Position numbers and translations under genes: made by a program. A DNA stretch of 64,000 nucleotides from Planctomycetota bacterium. Its GTDB lineage: Bacteria > Planctomycetota > Phycisphaerae > UBA1845 > PWPN01. The stretch spans positions 62,001-126,000 of the forward strand of contig JAKLEZ010000015.1 in assembly GCA_022711465.1 (NCBI GenBank). The letters are read 5' to 3'. Shown here piece by piece: positions 18,258 through 26,297 of this stretch. Under the pieces are notes generated by a model. It ran no database searches. It was not told the DNA's origin and saw only the letters and a list, made by a program, of their open reading frames with translations. How positions within the stretch are numbered: the first letter of the stretch is position 1; each line of letters begins with the position of its first letter.

Positions 18258-19358
18258 TTGGACTTCTCTTCGTCCTATGTCGACCTGATCAGCGGCCAAC
18301 GCCGTGGCTTGGCCGCCGCCGCGGCTCGAGCGGGATTGCTCGGCCTGTCCCTCGCCTACCAAGGCGCGCTCCGGCTCCGCAACCACTGGTACGACCGGCT
18401 CGCCATGCCGCGATGGCTCGAGGTCCCGGTCATCTCCATCGGCAATCTCACCGTCGGCGGAACCGGCAAGACACCCATGGCCGTCTGGGTCTGCCACCGT
18501 TTGATCGAACACGGACTCAAACCGGCGGTGCTCTGCCGAGGATACAAGGCCTCCCCCCAGGGATTCGCCGACGAGGCGGTCATGATGTCCCGCCAGTGCC
18601 CCCAGGCGATCGTGATCGCCCACCCCGACCGGTTCGCCGCCGGCCAGCTGGCCATCACCGAGTACGGAGCGACGGCCGCCATCCTCGACGACGGACTCCA
18701 ACACCGACGAATGAGCCGAGACCTGGAAATCGTGCTCATCGACGCCACCCGGCCCTTCGGCTTCGGACATGTCCTCCCCCGCGGACTGCTCCGCGAACCC
18801 CTGGCCGGCCTCGCTCGGGCCCATGTCCTGGTCATCACCCGCAGCGATCAGGTCACCCCCGACCAGCTCACCACCATCGAGCAGACGCTCCGCCGGCGAG
18901 CAAGAGCCGACGTGCCCATTCTCCAGGCCGTCCACCGCCCGGCAGGCTTCGTCGATCTGAGCGGCCAGGAAACCCATCCCGGCCAACACCAACGAATCGG
19001 ATGCCTGGCCGGAATCGCCCGCCCCGAGACCTTCGTCCGGACACTCGGAAACCTCAACATCCACCCGGTCGCCAATCAGTTCGTGCCCGACCACTACCCT
19101 TACCAGTCCACGGATGCCAAAACCCTCGAAAGGTGGGTCCAAGAGGAACAGCTCGACGCGATCGTGACCACCGAAAAAGACGCCGTCAAGCTCAGACGCC
19201 TGGATTCCAGATGGCCCGCCCCGGTGCTGGCCCTGCGAATCGAGATGGTCATGGCGAAAGACGACGATCAGGTCCTCCGTGAGCTCATCAAAACCACGCT
19301 CGCAGAAGCGGAATCAGCCTCACCCGGAGGTGAGCCCGGGAAACACGCCCCCTCCTGA
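18258..19358 (+). CDS. lpxK: Tetraacyldisaccharide 4'-kinase
   Basis: Phosphorylates the 4' position of the lipid A disaccharide precursor at the inner face of the inner membrane. The 366-residue protein has an N-terminal amphipathic or membrane-associated segment (LGLSLAYQGALRLRNHWYDR), the Walker A motif SIGNLTVGGTGKTP, CRGYKASPQG, and ILDDGLQHRRMSRDLEIVLID with the conserved Asp/His pair. The start is probably TTG 18258, because no in-frame ATG precedes the family N-terminus and the next one (before VPVISIGNLTVGG) would remove it. Its presence argues for a lipid A outer membrane. It is likely co-transcribed with the Memo gene. Confidence 0.93.
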   Translation: MDFSSSYVDLISGQRRGLAAAAARAGLLGLSLAYQGALRLRNHWYDRLAMPRWLEVPVISIGNLTVGGTGKTPMAVWVCHRLIEHGLKPAVLCRGYKASPQGFADEAVMMSRQCPQAIVIAHPDRFAAGQLAITEYGATAAILDDGLQHRRMSRDLEIVLIDATRPFGFGHVLPRGLLREPLAGLARAHVLVITRSDQVTPDQLTTIEQTLRRRARADVPILQAVHRPAGFVDLSGQETHPGQHQRIGCLAGIARPETFVRTLGNLNIHPVANQFVPDHYPYQSTDAKTLERWVQEEQLDAIVTTEKDAVKLRRLDSRWPAPVLALRIEMVMAKDDDQVLRELIKTTLAEAESASPGGEPGKHAPS

Positions 19359-19446
19359 ACCGGCCGGACGCACACCGCGGCCCCCGACCCGATCAGTAAC
19401 CCCCGACCCGAGAAAAGAACCCGTACCGCTTCCTCGCCCCGCCGGT

Positions 19447-19452
19447 TATGAT
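19447..19452 (+). promoter_or_regulatory. -10 element placed for a leaderless Nudix mRNA
   Basis: TATGAT ends exactly 7 bases before ATG 19460, and no Shine-Dalgarno sequence is present. I see no good -35. The spacing equals that at trpB, the LigD-PE gene and rnhA. Confidence 0.4.
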
Positions 19453-19459
19453 CGCCTCA

Positions 19460-20311
19460 ATGCCTCGTCCCGTGTTCACCGTCGATGTCTTCGGCCACTT
19501 CACCCCCGAAAACCTTCGCCTGCAGTGGCGAGAAGAACCCCGGCCCCCATACCCGGCCATCGATACCCTGGTCGCACAGGCGTGGACGCGGTTCCACGAC
19601 CAGGCCCGGCGCGAGGGACGAAGACTGTTCAACGGCCAGCTGGCTCGACTCCTCCACCACCAAATCGTCGGCCAAACCCTTACCATCCAGGTCGGACCCA
19701 CCGACTACGCGAACTTCATGGGCACCAACTACGCCAACTACCACCTCGGCGACAGGCTGGGCTGGGAACACTTCGCTAACCCGATCGGCACGACCGCCAC
19801 GGTCATTACCTCCGACGGCTGGCTGCTCTACGGCCGCCGCAGCCACCGCGTCGCTTGCCATGCCGGCTACATCCACACCTTCGGCGGCAGCCTCGAAGCC
19901 GATGAACGCCGGCCCGACGGCACCCTCGATGCCTTCGCCAGTCTGCGCCGCGAGTTGAGCGAGGAACTGATGGTCACAACCGACGAGGTGGCCGACCTGG
20001 TCTGCATCGGGCTCATCCGCGACGCCTGGATCCGCCAGCCCGAACTCATCTTCGACGCCCAACTCGCTCTACGCCGCTCCGAGCTGGAAACGCGAATCGC
20101 CCACGACCAGGACCACGAGCATGAGGCCGTGGTCGCCCTGCCTGATACGCCCGACGCCCCACTCCCCTTCCTCACAACCGCCACCCGTATCGCCCCCATC
20201 GCCGCAGGCGCGGTCTGCCTCCACGGACGCCGACGCTTCGGCGAGAAGTGGTTCGCCACCGTCTTGGCCAGGCTGGCCAACGTCGATCTCGACGCGGCCC
20301 CACCCGTCTGA
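19460..20311 (+). CDS. Nudix hydrolase with N-terminal extension
   Basis: A 283-residue protein. The Nudix box begins at GGSLEADERRPDG and ends in SLRRELSEELMV, so the glutamates REL-x-EE of the metal site are present, with a few extra residues in the first half of the box. An N-terminal region of about 115 residues (including FMGTNYANYHLGD) precedes the Nudix fold, as in NUDT22-like UDP-sugar hydrolases; the similarity is weak. ATG 19448 is in frame four codons earlier, but ATG 19460 fits the 7-base distance from the TATGAT element. It is on the same strand as lpxK after a gap of about 100 bases. Substrate unknown. Confidence 0.82.
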   Translation: MPRPVFTVDVFGHFTPENLRLQWREEPRPPYPAIDTLVAQAWTRFHDQARREGRRLFNGQLARLLHHQIVGQTLTIQVGPTDYANFMGTNYANYHLGDRLGWEHFANPIGTTATVITSDGWLLYGRRSHRVACHAGYIHTFGGSLEADERRPDGTLDAFASLRRELSEELMVTTDEVADLVCIGLIRDAWIRQPELIFDAQLALRRSELETRIAHDQDHEHEAVVALPDTPDAPLPFLTTATRIAPIAAGAVCLHGRRRFGEKWFATVLARLANVDLDAAPPV

Positions 20312-21039
20312 TCACCATTCCGGCACCATCAAACAGACGACCTCTACAACGCCGGCCAAAGGTCAGTACGACCACCGGTACCGCCTCAATACCTGCACAA
20401 CGACCACCGCCACCAACGCAAGCCCATCCACCGCCGAACAGCGAAAAGCGGCAGCACCGCGAACAGGAGGCGAAGATCCGGCGAATGGGATCAGCCCCTG
20501 GAAAACATCACCCTTCAACCTCAGGCAACTGAGCAACAACGCTCCCCGGGACAGCCGACGTGTTATTCGCCCAAAGAACCCGCTCGGCCCTACCCCGCGC
20601 CCAGCAACCCCGGGAGCCCCGACCCCCCGGATGTCGGCGACAGAGAGAGGTGCGAATGGCTTCGTTTCGCCAACAGCAATCACCGCTCGGCAATCAGACC
20701 AGCCCGCGAGAGGGAAGGCCACAACCGTCTCCAGCCCGCCAATTGGCTTCGTTTGGCGCAAATGCCTTCTCCACATCCGGCACCAAACCCCTCTGGCACG
20801 CTCAGAAACGCGGTTTCCGCCTCGAAACCTTGGGTTCGTTTCGTCAAAGCCATCCCCGGCCACCACCATCCACCCACCCCAACCGACCGGGCCCCCGGCC
20901 GCCGCTGACTCAACCACGCCTCCAGATCCGGTGCAAACCCGAGCCGCCCGGCGAACGCCCCCCGCCTGTCCACAGAGCCCGCCCAAGCCATGCAAAGGTG
21001 GTCATCCCCCCCGAACAGCGGGACACCCCGTCTCGCCCG
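20312..21039. other. Gene-free region carrying a spaced short repeat
   Basis: 728 bases between the Nudix gene and potC, convergent from both sides. Open frames exist on both strands, but none has start context or a recognisable product; translated, they give low-complexity or repeat-derived sequence. The region contains three copies of a short repeat (20657-20845, separate entry) and a perfect 6-bp hairpin GGTTTC-N6-GAAACC at 20812-20829. Confidence 0.6.
20657..20845 (-). repeat. Three copies of a GAAACGAASCCA-type repeat at about 87-bp spacing
   Basis: Read on the minus strand the copies are GACGAAACGAACCCA (20831-20845), CGCCAAACGAAGCCAA (20743-20758) and GGCGAAACGAAGCCA (20657-20671). 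The starts are 88 and 86 bases apart. The sequence between them is not obviously conserved. I recall spurious planctomycete protein predictions containing phrases such as ETKPI and TNP that would come from this element, but cannot verify that here. It is not a CRISPR: the repeats are too short and the spacers too long. Confidence 0.55.
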
Positions 21040-21840
21040 TCACGCCTGCCCCCTCCGAGCCAAACCCTGCAAACCGAACACCAACAGGATGGTGAACAAG
21101 AAAACAAGCGTCGACAGGGCGTGAAGCTGCGGGCTGATCCCGCGACGAAGAGACGAATAGATGTAGATCGGCAGCGTCATCGACTCCGGACCGGCAGTGA
21201 AAAAGCTGATCACGAAGTCGTCCAGCGACAGGGTGAAGGCCAACATGGCCCCGGCCACGATCCCGGGCATGAGCAGCGGCAGCATCACCCGCCGCAACAG
21301 GTAAGGGGTGTCGGCGTACAGGTCGCGGGCGGCCTCCTCCAGCGTCCGGCCAATGGTCGCCAGCCGGCTCTCAACCACCAGGGCGACAAAGGCCACCTGA
21401 AAGGTCACGTGGGCAATGATCATGGTCAACATGCCGGGATTGAACAGGTCGGAAAACATCCGCAGCAGACCAAAAGCCACCACCAGGGCGGCCGCAAAAA
21501 TGATGTCCGGCGTCACCACCGGAAGGTACAGCGAGAAATCCAGAAAACCACGCGTCCAACGCGACCAGGGAAACCGCGACATGCCGATCGCCAGCAGCGT
21601 GCCCAGAACCGTGGCCATGACCGTCGAAACCACCGCCAAAACCAGAGTGTTCCAGGCCGCCTCCAGCACCATGCCATTGCCCATCAGCTCGCGGTACCAC
21701 TTCAGCGTGAAACCTCTCCAGGCCAGACCGTGCCGGTTCAGGTTCACCGAGAAAACCGCCACCGCCAGCAACGGCACGTACAGAAACGCCAGCGTCACAA
21801 CGGCCGGGACGGATACCCACATCGGCACGCGGCGGTTCAC
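21040..21840 (-). CDS. potC: Polyamine-type ABC transporter permease
   Basis: A 266-residue inner-membrane permease of the PotC/ModB type with six predicted helices. The EAA loop that docks on the ATPase is seen as EEAARDLYADTPYLLRRVMLP, and the C-terminal SLDDFVISFFTAGPESMTLP is typical of PotC. The start overlaps the potB stop (ATGA). It is the last gene of the potABC operon. No periplasmic binding protein follows within the window, so the transported ligand (spermidine, putrescine or another cation) is assigned by family only. Confidence 0.9.
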   Translation of the reverse strand: MNRRVPMWVSVPAVVTLAFLYVPLLAVAVFSVNLNRHGLAWRGFTLKWYRELMGNGMVLEAAWNTLVLAVVSTVMATVLGTLLAIGMSRFPWSRWTRGFLDFSLYLPVVTPDIIFAAALVVAFGLLRMFSDLFNPGMLTMIIAHVTFQVAFVALVVESRLATIGRTLEEAARDLYADTPYLLRRVMLPLLMPGIVAGAMLAFTLSLDDFVISFFTAGPESMTLPIYIYSSLRRGISPQLHALSTLVFLFTILLVFGLQGLARRGQA

Positions 21841-22754
21841 GGCCAGTCCCCTCCTCCCCGATCGTTGCCGCCAGAACGGCGAAGCAGGAACAAACCAACC
21901 AGCGTCAACACCATCAGGGCCATGCTGATCGCCGCCCCGAAGGGCCAGTCGCGGCTCGCTCCGAACTGCTGCTGGATCAGGTTGCCGATCAGCATGTGCT
22001 TGGCACCGCCAAGCAGGTCGGGCACCACGAACACGCCCATGGCCGGTATGAACGTCAGGATCAGGGCCACCGTCAGGCCGGGAATCGTCTGCGGTACGAT
22101 GGCGTGCACGAACACCCGCCAGCGCGAGGCATACAGGTCCTGGGCGGCCTCCACCACCGACCAGTCCAGCCGCTCAACGCTGGTATACAGCGGCAACGCC
22201 GCAAAGGGCAGGAAGCTGCTGACCATGCCCAGGTAGACGGCGACCGTCCCCGGGTACAGCGCCCAGCCCTCCGGCAGCCAGCCAAACCAGTGAGCCAGCC
22301 GGGCCAGCGGCATCTGGTTCGACAGGAACAACTGCCACGCATAGGTGCGGATCACCAGGTTGGTGCAAAAGGGAAGGATGATCAGGGCGAGCCATAAGTA
22401 GCGAGCCCGGCCCCGCCGGGACGCAATGAAAAAGGCCAGAGGATAGGACAACACCACCCCGAGTACCGTCGTGACCAGTGCAACCCACACGCTGCGGAGC
22501 AGGATCAGCAGGTAGTCGGCCGACCAGCCGAACAGACCATAGCCAAGAAGCCGGTGGAAGTTCTTGAGCGTGAATTGCCAGACAACCTCGCCGTACGCGC
22601 CGCGCTGGGCGAAGGCCACGGCCACCAGGGCAATCGAGGGCAACATGAGGAAGAGAGTCAACCACAACAACGCGGGCAGAAGAAAGGACGCGCCCCGACA
22701 GAACAGCCGCCGCCCGGTGGCCAGCTCCCCGTACCAGATGAGCAGTCTAGTCAC
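21837..22754 (-). CDS. potB: Polyamine-type ABC transporter permease
   Basis: A 305-residue permease with six predicted helices. PotB features are FLMLPSIALVAVAFAQRG near the N-terminus, PFCTNLVIRTYAWQLFL, and the EAA loop VEAAQDLYASRWRVFVHAIVP followed by FIPAMGVFVVPDLLGGAK. It overlaps potA by eight bases and potC by four, so all three subunits should be made in coordination. Confidence 0.92.
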   Translation of the reverse strand: MTRLLIWYGELATGRRLFCRGASFLLPALLWLTLFLMLPSIALVAVAFAQRGAYGEVVWQFTLKNFHRLLGYGLFGWSADYLLILLRSVWVALVTTVLGVVLSYPLAFFIASRRGRARYLWLALIILPFCTNLVIRTYAWQLFLSNQMPLARLAHWFGWLPEGWALYPGTVAVYLGMVSSFLPFAALPLYTSVERLDWSVVEAAQDLYASRWRVFVHAIVPQTIPGLTVALILTFIPAMGVFVVPDLLGGAKHMLIGNLIQQQFGASRDWPFGAAISMALMVLTLVGLFLLRRSGGNDRGGGDWP

Positions 22755-23853
22755 TTAAGGGCACCAGGTATTCGGGCCGCAACTCCAGCCACACCCGGGC
22801 CCCCACGCATAACTCCGGTCGTGGCGCGGTGCGGACCCGCAAAGCACCCGGCTCAACGAAAAGGTCCATATGATCGCCTCGGTAGATCAACTCCCGCACC
22901 CGGCCGGAAACTCCGTTCACCTCCGGCCGGTGACCACAGACTTGGATCCGCTCAGGACGAATCGCCAGCGTGCCCTCGTCCCACGCCGGCGGCTCGTCCA
23001 TCTTGAGCAGCCCAACTTCCGTCCGCACCAGACCGCTGACACGCCGCCCGGCGATCAGATTCGCCGAACCCAGAAACTCGGCCACGAAACGGTTCACCGG
23101 ACGCTCGTAAACCTCCGATGGCGCGCCACTCTGCTCGATCCGACCACCACGCATGACCAACACCCGGTCGGAGACGGTCATCGCCTCCTCCTGATCGTGG
23201 GTCACGAGAATGAACATCGTCCCCAGACGACGCTGCAGCCGCCGAAGCTCAATCTGCACCTCGGCGCGAAGCTTGGCATCCAGCGCCGACATCGGCTCGT
23301 CCAGGAGCAACAGCGCCGGTTCATTCACCAACGCTCGGGCCAGGGCAACACGCTGCTTCTGCCCGCCGGAGAGCTGGTGCGGGTAACGCTTGGCCAGAGG
23401 CTCCATCTGGAGCATCTGCAGGGCCTGGCCAACCCGAAGCTCCACCTCCGCGGCGGCCGTCCGACGCGAACGAAGACCGAAAGCAACGTTCTCGGCCACA
23501 TCCAGATGCGGAAACAAGGCATAGCTCTGGAAAACCGTGTTCACCGGCCGGCGGTTGGCGGGCAAACCGGTCATCCGCTTGCCGCACAGGGTCACTTCAC
23601 CGCGATCAGGCAGTTCCAGACCGGCCAGGATCCTCAGCAACGTGGTCTTCCCACAACCGGACGGACCCAGCAGAGTCACGAACTCGCCGTCCCCGACGCC
23701 AAAGCTGATGTCGGTCAGAACCTCAACGTCCCCGAAAGACTTGTAGATGCCTTCCGCCCCCAGATCGGTCGTGCCCGCCGGCGCGGCCGGGACATCCAGA
23801 ACCGGCCCATCCCGCAGCGATGCCCGAATGCCGGCCAGGAAACCCTGGCCCAT
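22747..23853 (-). CDS. potA: Polyamine-type ABC transporter ATP-binding protein
   Basis: About 368 residues. ABC signatures are LLGPSGCGKTTLLRILAG (Walker A), Q-loop VFQSYALFPHL, signature HQLSGGQKQRVALARAL, Walker B ALLLLDEPMSALD and H-loop VTHDQEEAM. A C-terminal TOBE region (from about LIAGRRVSG) is typical of PotA/CUT1 ATPases. The frame is open to 24069, but ATG 23853 is preferred: the likely promoter at 23979-24007 lies downstream of the longer start. The Shine-Dalgarno site at 23853 is weak, so the exact N-terminus is uncertain. Confidence 0.9.
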   Translation of the reverse strand: MGQGFLAGIRASLRDGPVLDVPAAPAGTTDLGAEGIYKSFGDVEVLTDISFGVGDGEFVTLLGPSGCGKTTLLRILAGLELPDRGEVTLCGKRMTGLPANRRPVNTVFQSYALFPHLDVAENVAFGLRSRRTAAAEVELRVGQALQMLQMEPLAKRYPHQLSGGQKQRVALARALVNEPALLLLDEPMSALDAKLRAEVQIELRRLQRRLGTMFILVTHDQEEAMTVSDRVLVMRGGRIEQSGAPSEVYERPVNRFVAEFLGSANLIAGRRVSGLVRTEVGLLKMDEPPAWDEGTLAIRPERIQVCGHRPEVNGVSGRVRELIYRGDHMDLFVEPGALRVRTAPRPELCVGARVWLELRPEYLVPLSD

Positions 23854-23978
23854 CCGGTCTGCCGGCCCTATGACGGATTGAATCGATCGCCTTTCCAACG
23901 ACTCTTGCGGTCCTCGCCCAGAAATCTTCGCATGAGGGCACCCGCTCGCCTGGGTCCCCTTGTCTTCCCTTCCACAAG

Positions 23979-24007
23979 AGAATATGAAACACGCCCCCAC
24001 GTCGCAA
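23979..24007 (-). promoter_or_regulatory. Probable promoter of potABC
   Basis: On the minus strand TTGCGA (24007-24002) is followed after 17 bases by TATTCT (23984-23979). The transcript would begin near 23972, leaving a leader of about 120 bases before potA. It faces away from the amidase promoter at 24079-24106. Confidence 0.45.
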
Positions 24008-24078
24008 GACTTATTTCCGCTTTTCGACCAGAAGTGGCCCCACACCACCTTCAGCGTGCGACTCGCCACGACCGCAGG

Positions 24079-24106
24079 TTGACGGCTGACGCCCGGCCAC
24101 TAAACT
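24079..24106 (+). promoter_or_regulatory. Probable promoter of the amidase gene, leaderless arrangement
   Basis: TTGACG (24079-24084), 16-base spacer, TAAACT (24101-24106). The in-frame GTG 24113 begins 6 bases after the -10 hexamer and ATG 24116 follows 9 bases after it, so the mRNA would have no or almost no leader. Confidence 0.5.
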
Positions 24107-24112
24107 CCTGGA

Positions 24113-24853
24113 GTGATGTCCAGTCTCCGACGCCCTGTCGCCGTGGCCTTCTGCCTCTCTGCCCTTGTTTCATTAACCGGTTGCCCCCAACGAGAGTCGG
24201 TCATCACCAACCTGCCCGGACCTTATTACCATCCGTTTCCGGTACGACCCACCCAGACGTTCCCCCCCCTGCCCCCACGTCACCCCACGCCTGCACCACG
24301 ACCGGTCGGCGGCACGGTCATGCTCGACCCAGGACACGGCGGCAAGGACGCCGGTACCTGGCCAAGACACTCCACCACCTACCCCGAGAAAACCCTGGTG
24401 CTCGACATCGCCAAGCAGATAGGCCAGATCCTCGTAGCCCGCAACGTCCGCGTGATCATGACCCGCACGTCCGATGTGTACCCCAGTCTCGAACAGCGAT
24501 CCGTGATGGCCGACCGGTCCGGCGCCGACCTGTTCGTCTCCATCCATGTCAACTCCGCCCCGCGCAACCGCAGCGCCTCCGGCGTCGAGGCCCACATCTA
24601 CTCCCAGGCAACCTCGACCAGCAGCCGAGCGGCTCAGTGCATTGTCGCCGCCCTCAAGCGGTCAGGCATCGAAACCAGGGGCATCCGGCGGAGCGACTTC
24701 CACGTCTTGCGCGAACACTCCCGCCCCGCCGTCCTCATGGAATGTGGCTTCCTGACCAACCCCCAGGATGCCGCCGCCCTCGACAATGGCGCCTATCGGG
24801 CCAAGCTGGCCGCCGCCATCGCCGAAGGCATCACCAACTTCTTGGCCAGGTGA
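24113..24853 (+). CDS. N-acetylmuramoyl-L-alanine amidase (Amidase_3), lipoprotein
   Basis: Cleaves the lactyl-amide bond between MurNAc and the stem peptide; zinc dependent. The 246-residue protein has a signal peptide with lipobox SLTGC, a Pro-rich linker (residues 30-65) and an Amidase_3 domain: VMLDPGHGGKDAGT (zinc His), EKTLVLDIAKQIG (zinc Glu), DLFVSIHVNSAP (zinc His) and the C-terminal VLMECGFLTNPQDA (catalytic Glu). All key residues are present. The start is GTG 24113 or ATG 24116, probably on a leaderless message. It implies peptidoglycan remodelling in the envelope. Confidence 0.92.
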   Translation: MMSSLRRPVAVAFCLSALVSLTGCPQRESVITNLPGPYYHPFPVRPTQTFPPLPPRHPTPAPRPVGGTVMLDPGHGGKDAGTWPRHSTTYPEKTLVLDIAKQIGQILVARNVRVIMTRTSDVYPSLEQRSVMADRSGADLFVSIHVNSAPRNRSASGVEAHIYSQATSTSSRAAQCIVAALKRSGIETRGIRRSDFHVLREHSRPAVLMECGFLTNPQDAAALDNGAYRAKLAAAIAEGITNFLAR

Positions 24854-24924
24854 CGCCATTCCGCCGCCCACCCAACTCACCGGCCTCCCCACCGCTGCCC
24901 ACCCGCCAATCCGCTCCGCTTTCC

Positions 24925-24954
24925 TTGAGACCCCCGCGCAGCCCGTCCGATATT
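24925..24954 (+). promoter_or_regulatory. Possible promoter of the GlmU-like gene
   Basis: TTGAGA (24925-24930), 18-base spacer, GATATT (24949-24954). ATG 24965 follows 10 bases later, so the message would be leaderless or carry only a few leader bases. There is no Shine-Dalgarno site. Confidence 0.35.
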
Positions 24955-24964
24955 GCCAACAGCC

Positions 24965-26224
24965 ATGGAAACCACCGTCATCTTCGAGGACGAAGCCTAT
25001 CGCCAGTTGCTCCCGCTGACCTATTGGCGGACCTGTTTCGAACTGCGCACCGGCTATGGCCGACTGACCGACCATATCGTCGCCAGCCTCAACCACTCGG
25101 AGGTGTCATACTATTGCCGCCCCGTCATGGCAGCAGTGACGGCCGAACGCTTCGCCCAGCCGGTCAACCGCGTCCCGGCTGGCGAGGCGGCCGTCTTCAT
25201 CAATGGCCGCCTCCTCCTGACCAGCCCTTTGGACCTCGCACCCTTGCCTTCCGCCCAGTGGCAGGACGGCTGGCTCGTCGCCCTCCGGGCCAACCGGGGA
25301 ATCTTCGAGAAACTCAGCCCTCAAACCTGGCTCGACCGTGTGCTTCTCCGACAGGTGCTCGCCGGCATCCCCGAGCATCGCTTCGTCGAATCGCCGAAGC
25401 TGATCGGCTACCCCTGGGACCTGGTCGCCGCCAACCCGGATATGCTCAACTTCGGATGGAGGCGGGCAGGATCGCCGGCCGGCGTGGACGGCCGCGTCTG
25501 TCAGGGCGTTCACCTGCTCAACGAGTCCGCCATCCACGTCGGGTCCAGAACCGTCCTGAAACCCGGCGTCGTCCTCGACGCCGAGCATGGGGCCATCTTC
25601 ATCGGCCAGGACGTCACCATCGCCCCCAATGTCAGCATCGAAGGCCCCTGCTACATCGGAGACGGCACCTTGATCCAGCCGGGAGCCGCACTCCGCGACG
25701 CCATGAGCATCGGACCACGCTGCAAGGTCGGCGGCGAACTGGAGTCCTCAATCATCCACGGCTTCTCCAACAAACAGCACGATGGCTTCCTCGGCCACTC
25801 CTACGTGGCCGAATGGGTCAATCTGGCCGCCGATACAGTAAACAGCGATCTGAAGAACACTTATGGCACGGTTCGCGTACCAATCAACGGTGTCGAGGTC
25901 GAATCCGGACAGATGTTCGCGGGCTTGACGATTGGCGACCACACCAAAACGGGCATCGGCCAGATGTTTCCCACCGGAGCCGTGGTGGGCTTCGGGTCCA
26001 ATATCGCAACCTGCGAGTTCGCCCCCAAGTTCGTTCCGTCGTTCACTTGGCTGACCGCGACAGCCCGCAAACCGTACGAGCTCGAACGGTGCCTGGAGGT
26101 CGCCAAGCGGGTCATGGCCAGACGACAAACCGACATGACGGCCGCGCAGGAGGCCTTGTTTCGGGAGCTTCCGGGGTTGGCCGAAATCGCCGAGGCGTCT
26201 GCCCTTGACATTAAGACCAATTGA
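24965..26224 (+). CDS. GlmU-like putative sugar nucleotidyltransferase with left-handed beta-helix
   Basis: A 419-residue protein of the family sometimes annotated as GlmU-like or glucose-1-phosphate thymidylyltransferase-like. The N-terminal part (ETTVIFEDEAYRQLLPLTYW) is a divergent nucleotidyltransferase domain without the usual GXGTRL loop. From about residue 185 onward hexapeptide repeats form a beta-helix (VHLLNESAIHVGSRTVL; GAIFIGQDVTIAPNVSIEGP; TKTGIGQMFPTGAVVGFGSN). An acyl- or acetyltransferase activity is likely for that part. The loss of the canonical nucleotide loop makes the first activity doubtful. The dksA-like promoter lies inside its last codons. Confidence 0.8.
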   Translation: METTVIFEDEAYRQLLPLTYWRTCFELRTGYGRLTDHIVASLNHSEVSYYCRPVMAAVTAERFAQPVNRVPAGEAAVFINGRLLLTSPLDLAPLPSAQWQDGWLVALRANRGIFEKLSPQTWLDRVLLRQVLAGIPEHRFVESPKLIGYPWDLVAANPDMLNFGWRRAGSPAGVDGRVCQGVHLLNESAIHVGSRTVLKPGVVLDAEHGAIFIGQDVTIAPNVSIEGPCYIGDGTLIQPGAALRDAMSIGPRCKVGGELESSIIHGFSNKQHDGFLGHSYVAEWVNLAADTVNSDLKNTYGTVRVPINGVEVESGQMFAGLTIGDHTKTGIGQMFPTGAVVGFGSNIATCEFAPKFVPSFTWLTATARKPYELERCLEVAKRVMARRQTDMTAAQEALFRELPGLAEIAEASALDIKTN

Positions 26225-26233
26225 ACATATACT
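26205..26233 (+). promoter_or_regulatory. Consensus housekeeping promoter of the DksA-like gene
   Basis: TTGACA (26205-26210), 17-base spacer, TATACT (26228-26233): a perfect -35 and a -10 matching 5 of 6. It overlaps the 3' end of the preceding gene. Transcription should start near 26240, about 58 bases before the GTG start. It is the best sigma70-type promoter I see in the window. Confidence 0.75.
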
Positions 26234-26297
26234 AACAAGGCTTAGGGCTTATCCTTTCATCTTGTCAGATATGAGGTTGCGCGAACGAGGGTGGAGC

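Noticed and set aside
18185..19282. 365-residue plus-strand frame overlapping lpxK
   Set aside because: Same strand in another frame; Arg/Pro-rich translation. The lpxK frame carries the Walker A and catalytic motifs.
20657..20845. Possible CRISPR array
   Set aside because: The repeats are only 15-16 bp, imperfect and separated by about 70 bp, and no cas genes are in the window.
20560..22236. 558-residue plus-strand open frame
   Set aside because: Covers the repeat region and runs antisense to potC and potB; low-complexity translation.
26205..26297. Longer N-terminus for the DksA-like protein
   Set aside because: The frame is open from 26205, but that start lies inside the TTGACA element of the gene's own promoter, so it cannot be on the transcript.
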